64,000 bases of DNA from UBA8231 sp036011085 (GTDB lineage: Bacteria; Latescibacterota; UBA2968; UBA8231): NCBI GenBank assembly GCA_036011085.1, contig DASCMS010000052.1, forward strand, positions 1 through 64,000. The letters are read 5' to 3'. The notes under the pieces are model-generated. The model made no database searches. It had not been told where the DNA came from and saw only the letters and a list, made by a program, of their open reading frames with translations. Each line of letters starts with the position of its first letter. Position 1 is the stretch's first letter. Made by a program: the position numbers and the translations under genes. Positions 41,293-49,403 of the stretch are shown piece after piece.

Positions 41293-43967
41293 TGGCGGGC
41301 GAATCCAAAAGGCAGGCGAGGAAGGACCGCCAGTACGAAGAGCTCAATGAGTATCGGGATCTGCTGCAGCCGCCCGAAACGTTCGAGTCGGGGTTTACGC
41401 GCAAGACTCTGATCGGGGTGCTCTTGATCGCCTTTATCATGACCCCGGGGCAGATGTACCTGTCGTTGGTCACGGGGATCGGGATCGGGGAGGCGGCGCA
41501 GTGGGTGACGGTGATCCTGTTTCTCGAGATCGCCAAGCGCTCGTTCACCACTCTGAAGCGGCAGGAGATCTTCCTGTTGACGTACGTGGCGTCGCAGCTG
41601 ATCGTGCGCGCCGAGACCCAGACGTTCCTGCAGCTGATCTGGCGCCAGTACTTTGTCAGCTCTCCCGAGGCGGCACAGTTCGGCCTGACGGACAAACTCG
41701 TCGGTCTCACCTGGCGGGGCATGGGCTGGTTTTCTCCCCATCCGGATTCGCCGGCCATCATTCAGCGCACGTTCTTCCACGAGGACTGGCTGCTGCCGAT
41801 CGCTCTGCTCGTGATCGGTATCATCGTCAGTCGTGTCACCTGGTTCACTTCGGGGTACGTGCTCTTCCGGCTGGTGTCGGATCGCGAAAGGCTGCCGTTT
41901 CCCACGGCACCGCAGGCGGCGCTCGGGGCCATGGCCCTGGCCGAGGAGAGCGGCTCGGAGGACCAGTCGTGGAAGTGGCCCGCTTTTACCGTCGGTGGCG
42001 CCATCGGTCTGGTCTTCGGCTTCATCTATGTTGCCATCCCGACGTTGACCGAGACGTTTGCCGGCAAGAAGGTGTCGATCCTGCCCATCCCCTTCGCCGA
42101 TCTGACGCCTGTACTCGGGCGCTTCCTGGGAGCCACGCCCATCGGCATCAGCTTCAGCCTGTCACCGATCTTTGCCGGACTTCTGCTGCCCTTCTGGAGC
42201 GTGATGGGCTCTTTCGCGTTTGTCGCGTCCTTCATGGTGATGTCGCCGATCTTGCACCACTACGGCTTCATGCCGCACTGGGTGCCGGGAATGAGTGCGA
42301 TCCAGACGCAGATCACCGCAGGTGTCGACTTCTGGCAACCCTTCGCCATGGGGGTGACGCTGGCCGTGGCCATCATCTCCATCACCCAGGTGATCCGCGC
42401 CGGGCGCGAGAAAGCCGTCGACAACGCACACGCCGAAGAGCACGGCCACGACCATGACACCTGTCGCCATCCCGACTGTGACAAGCAGAGCCAGGTCCGT
42501 GGGTACTGCATCGAGCACCTGAACCGCGGCGACTTCAGACTATGGGTCTGCGTCACACTCTTCTTCCTCGGCGCCGCGTACCCGATCCTACTGGCCAAGA
42601 CGCTGTTCCCGACGCTGGTGACGACAGGACTGCTCATCGTCATCCTGCTGATCGCCTTTGTCTACGCGCCCCTCATGTCCTTTGTGTCCGCCCGGTTGGA
42701 CGGACTGGTCGGGCAGAACATCGTGATCCCTCACCTGCATGAAGGCATGGTGTTCCTCACCGGCTATCGCGGTGTCGAGATCTGGTTCGTGCCGCTGGCG
42801 GGGGCCGACTTCGGCGGCGGCGCCGAGACCTTCCGTATCATCGAGTTGACCGGTATGCGCTTCACGAGCCTGCTGAAGGCGGAGATCGTGATGGTGCCCA
42901 TCGTGTTGGGTGCCAGTCTCATGTACTGGAGCTTTCTGTGGAAGCTGTCGCCGATCCCGTCCGATGCCTATCCGTACGTACAGACCTTCTGGCCCGCCCG
43001 GGCCTTCGCCGAGGCGGTGAAGTATTCGGCGACCCAGTACAGCGTCACCTATGAACCGGGAGAAGAGGTGGAGGGACGGGTCGTACCTCCTGGGGAAGTG
43101 GCATGGAGTCCGGCGAATCTGCAGGATGACGCACTCTATTACTGGCGCGTGAAGGTGTCCTTCGACATCAACATCAAGAACCCGACCAAGCGCATCTACG
43201 GTCCCTGGTCAGAGACCGGATGGTTTACTACTGATTTCCGCGGTGCTGGCGGCGTGCGTGGATCGCCGACGATTCTCGAGTTGCCCACGCCACGTGGTGT
43301 GGATGCCTCACTGCCGGTACCGCTGCTCATGGTCCCACAGACGGCCACCGTCATCGACGAGCCGGAAACCTTGTTTCGCGTGCGCCTGCCCACCGAGGGG
43401 GATACACGGGATGTGGCGTACGTGATCGAGCTGGACACGGATCCGAAGTTCCGCGGCGACTTCTTCCAAAGCTCGGCCGAGACGCCGATGTTCTTCCAGA
43501 TATACTGGCAGGATCCCAGGTCCGCCGGAGACGGCCGCGACGAGGATTTCGACGGTCTCGCCGATGAGGAGGTCCTCAATCAGAAGGACGATGATGGTGA
43601 TGGGGCCATCGACGAGGATCTGCGTCACCCACTGGACGGCGAAAAGTGGCCGATTCTCCTTTTCGGACTGGTCTTCGGCATCGGCATCTATTCGATCCTC
43701 AGCTTCTTCGGCATGCCGATGTTCTTCGTCTGGGGGTACATCCGAGGCGTGGCTTCGGTCGGCGTTGCCACCTTCTTCCTCATGCTCACCGAAGTCGTCG
43801 GCGCCATGCTCGCCAAGTACTACTTCTGGCCCAGGTTCGGTAAACAGCACTGGCGCCAGGTGGCTATGGTCCTGGCCGTTGGCTTCGGCGTGGGGATATC
43901 GCTGGTGGGGATGTTCTGCGCCGCGACCCTGATGATCAGCAAGGCCGTGTCGGCGACCACGTTCTAG
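41292..43967 (+). CDS. OPT-like multispanning permease with zinc-knuckle, FN3-like and calcium-repeat insertions, second copy
   Basis: An 891-residue membrane protein distantly like the first copy (DRERLPFPTAPQAALGAMAL corresponds to its DRERLSYP loop). After about nine helices a His-rich hydrophilic loop ends in a knuckle with C391, C396, C406 and H409 (CRHPDC, GYCIEH). A second helix block follows. Residues about 575-655 resemble a fibronectin type III domain (YYWRVKVSFD, GPWSETGWFTTDF), and residues 747-777 contain two acidic calcium-type repeats (DEDFDGLADEE, DDDGDGAIDED). Three further helices close the protein. GTG 41292 shares a base with the previous stop (TAGTG). It overlaps the convergent Atg22-like gene by 4 bp. 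Confidence 0.75.
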   Translation: MAGESKRQARKDRQYEELNEYRDLLQPPETFESGFTRKTLIGVLLIAFIMTPGQMYLSLVTGIGIGEAAQWVTVILFLEIAKRSFTTLKRQEIFLLTYVASQLIVRAETQTFLQLIWRQYFVSSPEAAQFGLTDKLVGLTWRGMGWFSPHPDSPAIIQRTFFHEDWLLPIALLVIGIIVSRVTWFTSGYVLFRLVSDRERLPFPTAPQAALGAMALAEESGSEDQSWKWPAFTVGGAIGLVFGFIYVAIPTLTETFAGKKVSILPIPFADLTPVLGRFLGATPIGISFSLSPIFAGLLLPFWSVMGSFAFVASFMVMSPILHHYGFMPHWVPGMSAIQTQITAGVDFWQPFAMGVTLAVAIISITQVIRAGREKAVDNAHAEEHGHDHDTCRHPDCDKQSQVRGYCIEHLNRGDFRLWVCVTLFFLGAAYPILLAKTLFPTLVTTGLLIVILLIAFVYAPLMSFVSARLDGLVGQNIVIPHLHEGMVFLTGYRGVEIWFVPLAGADFGGGAETFRIIELTGMRFTSLLKAEIVMVPIVLGASLMYWSFLWKLSPIPSDAYPYVQTFWPARAFAEAVKYSATQYSVTYEPGEEVEGRVVPPGEVAWSPANLQDDALYYWRVKVSFDINIKNPTKRIYGPWSETGWFTTDFRGAGGVRGSPTILELPTPRGVDASLPVPLLMVPQTATVIDEPETLFRVRLPTEGDTRDVAYVIELDTDPKFRGDFFQSSAETPMFFQIYWQDPRSAGDGRDEDFDGLADEEVLNQKDDDGDGAIDEDLRHPLDGEKWPILLFGLVFGIGIYSILSFFGMPMFFVWGYIRGVASVGVATFFLMLTEVVGAMLAKYYFWPRFGKQHWRQVAMVLAVGFGVGISLVGMFCAATLMISKAVSATTF

Positions 43968-45247
43968 CCGGCAGGTTCACCCGCCGCCTGGCGGATTCCG
44001 GCAGCTTCGTCGACGCGCGTCAACAGCAAGGCGCCGACGACGAGGAAGCCGACGACGACGGAGATGCCGGCACGCTGGGAGGCGAAAGCCTCGGTGAGCA
44101 GACCCAGCAGGAAGGGACCAGCGAAGGCGGTGGCCTTGCCGCTGAAGGCGTAGAAGCCGTAGATCTCGTTTTCCATCTGTCGTGGTACGAATCGGCCGAG
44201 CAGCGACCGACTCGCCGCCTGCGCCGGACCTGCCAGGGCCGAGATGCACAGCGACGCCCCCCAGAAGACGCGTGTGTCATGGGTTGAAACGGCCGCAAGA
44301 GAGGCCAGGACCATGCCGCCAAGGCTCAGCAGGACGGCACGTTTGCCACCCAGCCAGTCATCGAGATACCCGCCAAGAAAAGCGCCGATCCCCGCCGCGA
44401 CACTCGTGCTGACGCCGAACACCATGAGGTCGCGGAAGGTGAAGCCGAGCGTTCCCATGGCGTAGATGCCGCCGAAGGCGAAGACGGTGACCAGGCCGTC
44501 GTTGTAGATCAGGCGCGCCAGCAGAAGCCGGGAGATCTGTCGATACTCGCGGATCCTGGTCAGAGTTGCCCACAGCTGTCGCAGGGAACCGCCTGCCGTG
44601 ACGGATGCGGTTGCAGCGCGGGGCTCGCGCAAGCGCAGGAACAGGGGCAGGCTGAAGAGGGCGAACCAGGCGGCGACGAGCAGGTTGGCGGCGCGGATGT
44701 TTTCTCCCGCCTCCAATGAGAATCCCAGCCATGGGGTTTCGTTGTCGACGAGGCCGACCATGGCGACGCCCATACACAGCAGTCCCCCTACGTACCCCAG
44801 GGCCCAGCCGTAGCCGGATACTCGTCCGATCCGGTCGGGTGGGGCGATCTCGGGGAGGAAGGCGTTGTAGAACACCGTACCCAACTCGAAGCCGATGTTG
44901 GCGAGCACGAACAGAGTCAGGGCCGCCGCGACCTGCCCGGGTGTCGGCAGGTAGAGCGCGGCCGTGCAGACGACGCAGAGCACCGTGGAGGCGGCCAGCA
45001 GCAGCTTGCGGCAGGCGTGACGATCGGCGATGGCACCGAGGACGGGGGACAGCAGGGCGACGATGATGCCGGTGAGGGCCACGCCCCGTGACCACATGGC
45101 GGTTCCGGACACAACGTCGGGAGCCAGCTCGTGAGTGAACCAGGAGGAGTAGATGAAGGTGACGACAAGAGTGGTGAAGGCGCTGTTGGCGAAGTCGTAG
45201 AAGGACCACGCGAGCACGCCCCCACGCCCGTCGGGTGATGTCGTCAT
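43964..45247 (-). CDS. Atg22/UMF1-family MFS transporter
   Basis: A 427-residue protein with 12 predicted helices. The opening GVLAWSFYDFANSAFTTLVVTFIYSSWF is characteristic of the UMF1/Atg22 branch (YDFANSAF). LSPVLGAIADRHACRKLLL is the MFS loop motif between helices 2 and 3, and ISALAGPAQAASRSLLGRFVPRQMENEIYGFYAFSGKATAF is the equivalent in the second half, also typical of this branch. Yeast Atg22 exports amino acids from the vacuole; bacterial substrates are unknown. ATG 45247 is chosen because it leaves a short N-terminal tail; longer frames add low-complexity residues. Divergent from the SDR gene. Confidence 0.85.
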   Translation of the reverse strand: MTTSPDGRGGVLAWSFYDFANSAFTTLVVTFIYSSWFTHELAPDVVSGTAMWSRGVALTGIIVALLSPVLGAIADRHACRKLLLAASTVLCVVCTAALYLPTPGQVAAALTLFVLANIGFELGTVFYNAFLPEIAPPDRIGRVSGYGWALGYVGGLLCMGVAMVGLVDNETPWLGFSLEAGENIRAANLLVAAWFALFSLPLFLRLREPRAATASVTAGGSLRQLWATLTRIREYRQISRLLLARLIYNDGLVTVFAFGGIYAMGTLGFTFRDLMVFGVSTSVAAGIGAFLGGYLDDWLGGKRAVLLSLGGMVLASLAAVSTHDTRVFWGASLCISALAGPAQAASRSLLGRFVPRQMENEIYGFYAFSGKATAFAGPFLLGLLTEAFASQRAGISVVVGFLVVGALLLTRVDEAAGIRQAAGEPAG

Positions 45248-45345
45248 CGGCTTTCCTGGTGAGAGTTCATGGGAGTATAGACCGCGAGCAACCGCCAGCC
45301 AATCATGACGTTGCGCGGCCCTGCCAGGCACGGTTCATTACAGGC

Positions 45346-46128
45346 ATGGAAGAAACGGCGGGTAGCACAGGCAGAACAGCCCTTGTAACCGGTGCGGCGG
45401 GAGGCATCGGGCAGTCGATCTGCGAGGCCCTGGCGGCAGCCGGGATGGCCGTGGCGGTACACTATCATACCCACGCGGAGGCAGCAGGCTCACTGGCGGA
45501 CCGGCTGCGGGGGCAGGGCGTGCAGGCCGTCGCGTACGGAGCCGATGTGACCAACCCGGACGCAGCCCGGGACCTGGTGCGACGAGTCGACGATGGGCTG
45601 GGCGGGATTGATATCCTGGTGAACAATGCGGGCATCACGGTTGGAGGACTGAACGTGGCCGACACCGAAACGGATGCCTGGCTGCACATGGTCGACGTCA
45701 ACCTCAACAGCGTGTTCTATCTGTGCCGGGCGGCCATCCCGCTGTTGCAGGCTCGGGGCGGCGGTCACATCGTCAACGTCTCTTCGAACATCGTCAACAG
45801 CCTGCCCGGAGGCAGTTCCGCGTACGCGGCGACAAAGAGTGCCCTGGTGGCCTTCACCAAGGTGCTGTCGAAGGAGGTGGCGCGTGACAACATCCGGGTC
45901 AACGCCCTGTCACCGGGGCTGATCGCCGCCGGCATGGGACAGGGGGCGATGGATCGTCGCGACCCGGCCGTACTCGAACGCTTCATCGACACGATTCCCC
46001 TGGGGCGCCCGGGAGAAGCGCAGGAGATCGCCAGTGTTGTGGCATTTCTAGTCTCTGACGCGGCAAGCTATCTCACCGGCCAGAATCTGACGGTCAACGG
46101 TGGGGATCGTACCGAGTCCTACCAATAG
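45346..46128 (+). CDS. Short-chain dehydrogenase/reductase, FabG-like
   Basis: A 260-residue classical SDR. TALVTGAAGGIGQSICEAL is the TGxxxGIG loop, VAYGADVTNPDAA places the Asp of strand 3, and ILVNNAGIT is the NNAG motif. VNVSSNIVNSLPGGSSAYAATKSALVAF carries the catalytic Ser and the YxxxK pair, and NALSPGLIAAGM the proline-glycine motif. The ending YLTGQNLTVNGG is standard for 3-oxoacyl-ACP reductase and glucose-dehydrogenase-like members. ATG 45346 gives the normal N-terminus. The substrate is unknown and no fatty-acid genes are nearby. A cluster of small hairpins follows the stop. Confidence 0.88.
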   Translation: MEETAGSTGRTALVTGAAGGIGQSICEALAAAGMAVAVHYHTHAEAAGSLADRLRGQGVQAVAYGADVTNPDAARDLVRRVDDGLGGIDILVNNAGITVGGLNVADTETDAWLHMVDVNLNSVFYLCRAAIPLLQARGGGHIVNVSSNIVNSLPGGSSAYAATKSALVAFTKVLSKEVARDNIRVNALSPGLIAAGMGQGAMDRRDPAVLERFIDTIPLGRPGEAQEIASVVAFLVSDAASYLTGQNLTVNGGDRTESYQ

Positions 46129-46133
46129 GCGGA

Positions 46134-46184
46134 GCTGCTGACCAGCAAGCTGGTTGAGCAGCAAAGCTGGGCCAGCAAGCTGGC
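46134..46184. repeat. Cluster of CAGC/GCTG hairpins between convergent genes
   Basis: GCTGCT-G-ACCAGC-AA-GCTGGT-TG-AGCAGC (46134-46162) forms a 12-bp stem. The unit CCAGCAAGCTGG occurs exactly at 46142-46153 and 46172-46183, with a variant GCAGCAAAGCTGG between them. No T-run follows in either direction. It sits between the SDR stop (46128) and the stop of the minus-strand gene ending at 46185, so it may separate or terminate the convergent transcripts. Confidence 0.5.
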
Positions 46185-46502
46185 TTAGGCCATCAAGTCG
46201 ATTTCGCGGGATGTCTCGGAGGGGCGGGGGCGTTCGACGGGTTCCTGCTGGTCGTCGGGCTCGCGGCGGCTCCCGTGCTGGCCCTGGTACTGGCCGCGGC
46301 CGTCATCGTGGTCGTCGACGCGGTTGTCGGGCCCCTCGGTTTCTTCGCTGGCTTTCGTGCGTGTCTGATCGTGCGCGTGCTGGCGATTCAGTTCCTGAGC
46401 ACCATGTCGCTGGCCGAGCTCGGCACTGGACTGCTGAATGCCCTGCTCGCGGCCGGCGAGCGGCGCTTTCGAGAGATTGTCCTGGAGGTCGATGGGTCGC
46501 AT
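46185..46502 (-). CDS. Small hydrophilic protein beginning RPIDLQ
   Basis: A 105-residue, strongly hydrophilic protein. The opening MRPIDLQDNLSKAPLAGREQ, with Gln-rich continuation (IQQSSAELGQRHGAQELNRQ), recalls short uncharacterised bacterial proteins that begin with PIDLQ and sit in small operons. The rest is rich in Asp, Glu, Gln, Arg and Pro and likely disordered. An AAGGA ribosome site precedes the ATG at 46502. A hydrophobic frame on the other strand is judged to be its shadow. It follows the 43-residue membrane protein on the same strand after 45 bp, so the two are probably co-transcribed. Confidence 0.6.
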   Translation of the reverse strand: MRPIDLQDNLSKAPLAGREQGIQQSSAELGQRHGAQELNRQHAHDQTRTKASEETEGPDNRVDDHDDGRGQYQGQHGSRREPDDQQEPVERPRPSETSREIDLMA

Positions 46503-46547
46503 GAGGCAAGTCCTTCTGCCGTAGTAACATAAACCAGGGCAGAAATG

Positions 46548-46679
46548 TCAACGACGATTGCGCAAGATCCAGTAGATGATGCCACCAATGCCGAGCAGAA
46601 AGAGCGCATTCCACTCGAACAGATAGATCGCTGCCGCCGCGAAGATCGCGGCCATGATACGCTGTTCCCGTGGGTTCAT
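46548..46679 (-). CDS. 43-residue small membrane protein
   Basis: A 43-codon gene on the minus strand, ATG 46679 to TGA 46548. It reads M-N-P-R-E-Q-R, then a hydrophobic helix (IMAAIFAAAAIYLF), a short EWN turn, a second hydrophobic stretch (ALFLLGIGGIIYWIL) and the basic end RNRR. That is a helical hairpin or one long helix with positive-inside ends. GGGAG lies about 8 bases before the ATG. The next gene on the strand (46502-46185) begins 45 bp on. Divergent from the enolase-superfamily gene. No function is known. Confidence 0.6.
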   Translation of the reverse strand: MNPREQRIMAAIFAAAAIYLFEWNALFLLGIGGIIYWILRNRR

Positions 46680-46779
46680 GAAGATCTCCCGGAGGCTGGA
46701 TCGAGGCAGGCATACATCCCGATGTTGTTAAGTATCCGATGTCAGTAGCCCCGGGGGCAAGGGACAGGAATCGACGAAG

Positions 46780-48075
46780 ATGAGAATCACTCACGCGGAT
46801 CTCGATATTCAGCGCGAGCCCTTCGCCAGGCCCTTCGCTTTCAAGGGCTCCGCCTTCCACGAGAAGTGGAATCTCGTGGTGCGTCTGCGGGACGATGCCG
46901 GCACAGAAGCCTGTGGGATCGGCGGCCTGGCCGTCCTCTGGTCCGACGCCCGGGTCTTCGCCTCTCATACCGAAACCGGGGGCAATGCCCTCATGGTGGC
47001 AACCCTCGAGAGGGCCCTGCAGGCGTCGTTGTCGACGGACTGGGAACGTCCTCCAGACCTGCTGGCAGCCGTCAGAAAAGAGGCCGAACAGTTCGCCCGA
47101 GTGGCCACGGGTCGAGGCGTCGATCTGCAGTCGACCTTCGTTCTCAACGCCCTGGTCGCGCTCGACAACGCCGCCTGGGTTCTGTGGGCGAGACGGAGGG
47201 ACGTGACCGACTTCGAAGGTTGGATTCCCGCCGCCGCGGCAAGTGCCCTGGGGCATCGTCAGAGCCGCGTGGCGCTGACGCCGGCAGTGGGCTACAACAT
47301 GCCGGATGCTCAGGTCGGGGAGCTCCTGCAGGAGGGGGCGGGTGTGCTCAAGCTCAAGATCGGCTACCCGGGTCTGGAGGAGGAGATGGTCGCCGGCGAC
47401 TGCCGCAACCTGCAGCGGCTGCAACCACTCCTGCGGGGGGTAAGAACGCCTCTGACCGACAGTGGCGACGTGGCACTATATCTGGATGCCAACGGTCGCT
47501 ATCGCTCGAAGGCCGCACTACGGAGGGTTCTGGACGAAGCCGACCGTGTGGGCCTGCTCGACCGGATTGTCGTGCTCGAGGAACCCTTTGCTCCCGATGT
47601 GGAGGAGTCCGTCGGTGACCTCGGCGTCCTCGTGGCCGCCGACGAGAGTCTGCACGACCCGGCCGATGTGGCCGGCCGACGTCAAGCCGGGTACGGCGCC
47701 ATCGCCGTAAAGCCGGCGGGCAAGACGCTGTCGGTGGCCTTCGACATGCTCGAGGCGGCGACCGCTCAGGAGATGGTTGCCTTCGTCGCCGACAACGCCT
47801 GTGTGCCTGTGCTGGTGGAATGGAACAAGAACATCGCGGCGAGACTGCCGGCTTTTCCCGGTGTGCGCGGAGGCATGATGGAGTCGAACGGGGCGGAGAA
47901 CTACGGCGGTTGGGAGCAGATGCTGGCCGAACACCCGAGGGCGGGGGCGCCGTGGCTGGCAGCCCGGAACGGGGTCTACGAACTCGACGACGACTACTTC
48001 GTGGCCGCCGGCGGCATCCTCGATGAGCCGGAGGCGTATCTCAAAGAACTGCGACGACGCTCACCGACAGGTTAG
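46780..48075 (+). CDS. Enolase-superfamily (mandelate racemase/muconate lactonizing-like) enzyme
   Basis: A 431-residue enolase-superfamily protein. The capping domain occupies roughly the first 140 residues. In the barrel, GVLKLKIGYPG holds the KxK pair, LYLDANGRY the first metal Asp, VVLEEPFAPD the Glu, VAADESLHD the third ligand, and AIAVKPAGKTLSVAF a lysine on the opposite side. This K-and-K arrangement is that of the muconate lactonizing/dipeptide epimerase branch rather than the His-Asp mandelate racemase branch. The substrate is unknown; a sugar acid or cyclised acid is possible. ATG 46780 follows GGGACAGGA. Convergent with the phytanoyl-CoA dioxygenase gene. Confidence 0.8.
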   Translation: MRITHADLDIQREPFARPFAFKGSAFHEKWNLVVRLRDDAGTEACGIGGLAVLWSDARVFASHTETGGNALMVATLERALQASLSTDWERPPDLLAAVRKEAEQFARVATGRGVDLQSTFVLNALVALDNAAWVLWARRRDVTDFEGWIPAAAASALGHRQSRVALTPAVGYNMPDAQVGELLQEGAGVLKLKIGYPGLEEEMVAGDCRNLQRLQPLLRGVRTPLTDSGDVALYLDANGRYRSKAALRRVLDEADRVGLLDRIVVLEEPFAPDVEESVGDLGVLVAADESLHDPADVAGRRQAGYGAIAVKPAGKTLSVAFDMLEAATAQEMVAFVADNACVPVLVEWNKNIAARLPAFPGVRGGMMESNGAENYGGWEQMLAEHPRAGAPWLAARNGVYELDDDYFVAAGGILDEPEAYLKELRRRSPTG

Positions 48076-48079
48076 GCCT

Positions 48080-48844
48080 TCAGACCGCGACCATGTCCTG
48101 AAGATCCTGGCGGAATACCCAGGTGTCGTCGCGAACGTAGTGTGTGGCGAAAGCCAGCCGGGGTCGGTCGGTGGTCTGGTTGGCGTAGGAGCCGTGTACG
48201 GTGAGGCTCGAGAAGAACACTCCGCCGCCCTTGGGCACGGCAAGCATGTCGAGATCATCACGGGTATAGGCGTGGAGGTCATGGGACTGCATCGTTTCCG
48301 TCCACTGTTTGCCGCTGCGGTCGCTCATGGGGTAGTCATTCACCCACTTGGCATGCTGGTCTGACTCCCGGACCTCGTCGGTCTCGAGCAGTCCCTGCAT
48401 GTGACTGCCGGGAGCGACGCACAGGCCGCCGTTGTCACCCCCGGTGTCACCAAAGGCGATCCAGCAGGCTGTCAGCGTGTTTGGCTCGTTGCGGATATAG
48501 TGAGTATCCTGATGCAGGGCCACGCCGGTGCCGCCGCCGGGTTTCTTCGCCATGTACATGCTCTGTACGATGACCGGCGTACCGTTCATCAGCTGGCGAA
48601 CTTTGGCGACGACCTGCGGGTGGCGGGCGACGGTGCCCCAGGCATCATCGGTACGATGGTTCTGCAATCCCCGAGGGCCGTCACCGTCGTGACTGGCTTC
48701 ATGCTCGAGAAAGGCGTCTATATCCGTGGCGGGCAGCAGGTCGGGTACCAGGATGTAGCCATCCCGCCGATAGCGCGCCAGTTCATCGGCGTCGAGAGCG
48801 CGAGCTGTGGTGGCGACAGAGTCTGTCGCAGCAGTGTCAGTCAT
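48080..48844 (-). CDS. Phytanoyl-CoA dioxygenase (PhyH) family protein
   Basis: A 254-residue Fe(II)/2-oxoglutarate-dependent oxygenase. YRRDGYILVPDLLPATDID is the usual N-terminal segment, GVALHQDTHYIR supplies the HxD iron ligands, and FFSSLTVHGSYANQTTDRPRLAFATHYV supplies the distal His and the Arg that binds 2-oxoglutarate. WIAFGDTGGDNGGLCVAPGSH is a strongly conserved family stretch. These enzymes hydroxylate acyl-CoAs, small molecules or peptides; the substrate here is unknown. Its start faces the dCMP deaminase gene with almost no gap, so the two promoters must overlap coding sequence. Confidence 0.9.
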   Translation of the reverse strand: MTDTAATDSVATTARALDADELARYRRDGYILVPDLLPATDIDAFLEHEASHDGDGPRGLQNHRTDDAWGTVARHPQVVAKVRQLMNGTPVIVQSMYMAKKPGGGTGVALHQDTHYIRNEPNTLTACWIAFGDTGGDNGGLCVAPGSHMQGLLETDEVRESDQHAKWVNDYPMSDRSGKQWTETMQSHDLHAYTRDDLDMLAVPKGGGVFFSSLTVHGSYANQTTDRPRLAFATHYVRDDTWVFRQDLQDMVAV

Positions 48845-48872
48845 GGAAGCGAAGATACAAAGGGACGGGAAC

Positions 48873-49403
48873 GTGAGCGAACGGAAGCGGCCTGAGAGAG
48901 CCGCCTACTACATGGGCATCGCCCTGGCGGTGCGGGCGCGGGCTGATTGTCTGGGCAATCGTGTCGGGGCCATCCTCGTGCTCGAGGATCGCATCATCTC
49001 CACAGGCTACAATGGCACGCCGGCGAACATGACGAACTGTACGGACGGCGGATGCCCGCGCTGCGCCGATCGAGAACGGTACACGTCGGGTCGGGCGTAC
49101 GATATCTGCATCTGTGTGCACGCGGAGCAGAACGCACTGCTGGCGGCGGCCCGTTTCGGCATCGCCACGGAGGGTACGACGCTCTATTCCACGATGCGCC
49201 CGTGCTTCGGCTGTACGAAAGAGCTGCTGCAGGCCAACGTGTCCGCCGTTCACTATCTGCATGACTGGCAGTACCCCGACGGTGAAATGCAACAGACCTA
49301 CGAATACCTTCAATCGCAGTTCAGCGGTGGCGTTCAGGCCGTCGATCTGGCCGACGACGATGCCGCCTGGGCGGTGTCCCGCAAGCGGGAACAGGGCAGC
49401 TGA
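48873..49403 (+). CDS. Deoxycytidylate (dCMP) deaminase family protein
   Basis: A 176-residue zinc deaminase. The N-terminal YYMGIALAVRARADC and the segment NRVGAILVLEDRIISTGYNGTPANM are typical of dCMP deaminase/ComEB. CVHAEQNAL provides the zinc His and catalytic Glu (about H83, E85), and MRPCFGCTKEL the two zinc cysteines (about C111, C114). GGCPRC and the loop before HAE match the extra zinc-binding loop of dCMP deaminases. It makes dUMP for dTMP synthesis. GTG 48873 follows AGGGACGGGA and matches the family N-terminus; ATG 48843 is an alternative. Its stop overlaps the next ATG (TGATG). Confidence 0.85.
   Translation: MSERKRPERAAYYMGIALAVRARADCLGNRVGAILVLEDRIISTGYNGTPANMTNCTDGGCPRCADRERYTSGRAYDICICVHAEQNALLAAARFGIATEGTTLYSTMRPCFGCTKELLQANVSAVHYLHDWQYPDGEMQQTYEYLQSQFSGGVQAVDLADDDAAWAVSRKREQGS

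Noticed and set aside
46134..46184. CRISPR array
   Set aside because: The repeats are only about 12 bp, spacers are 2-18 bp, and no cas gene is present.
46275..46532. Hydrophobic 85-codon plus-strand frame
   Set aside because: It lies opposite the better-supported minus-strand gene 46185-46502, has no ribosome site, and its hydrophobicity is what the reverse of Asp/Gln/Glu-rich codons gives.
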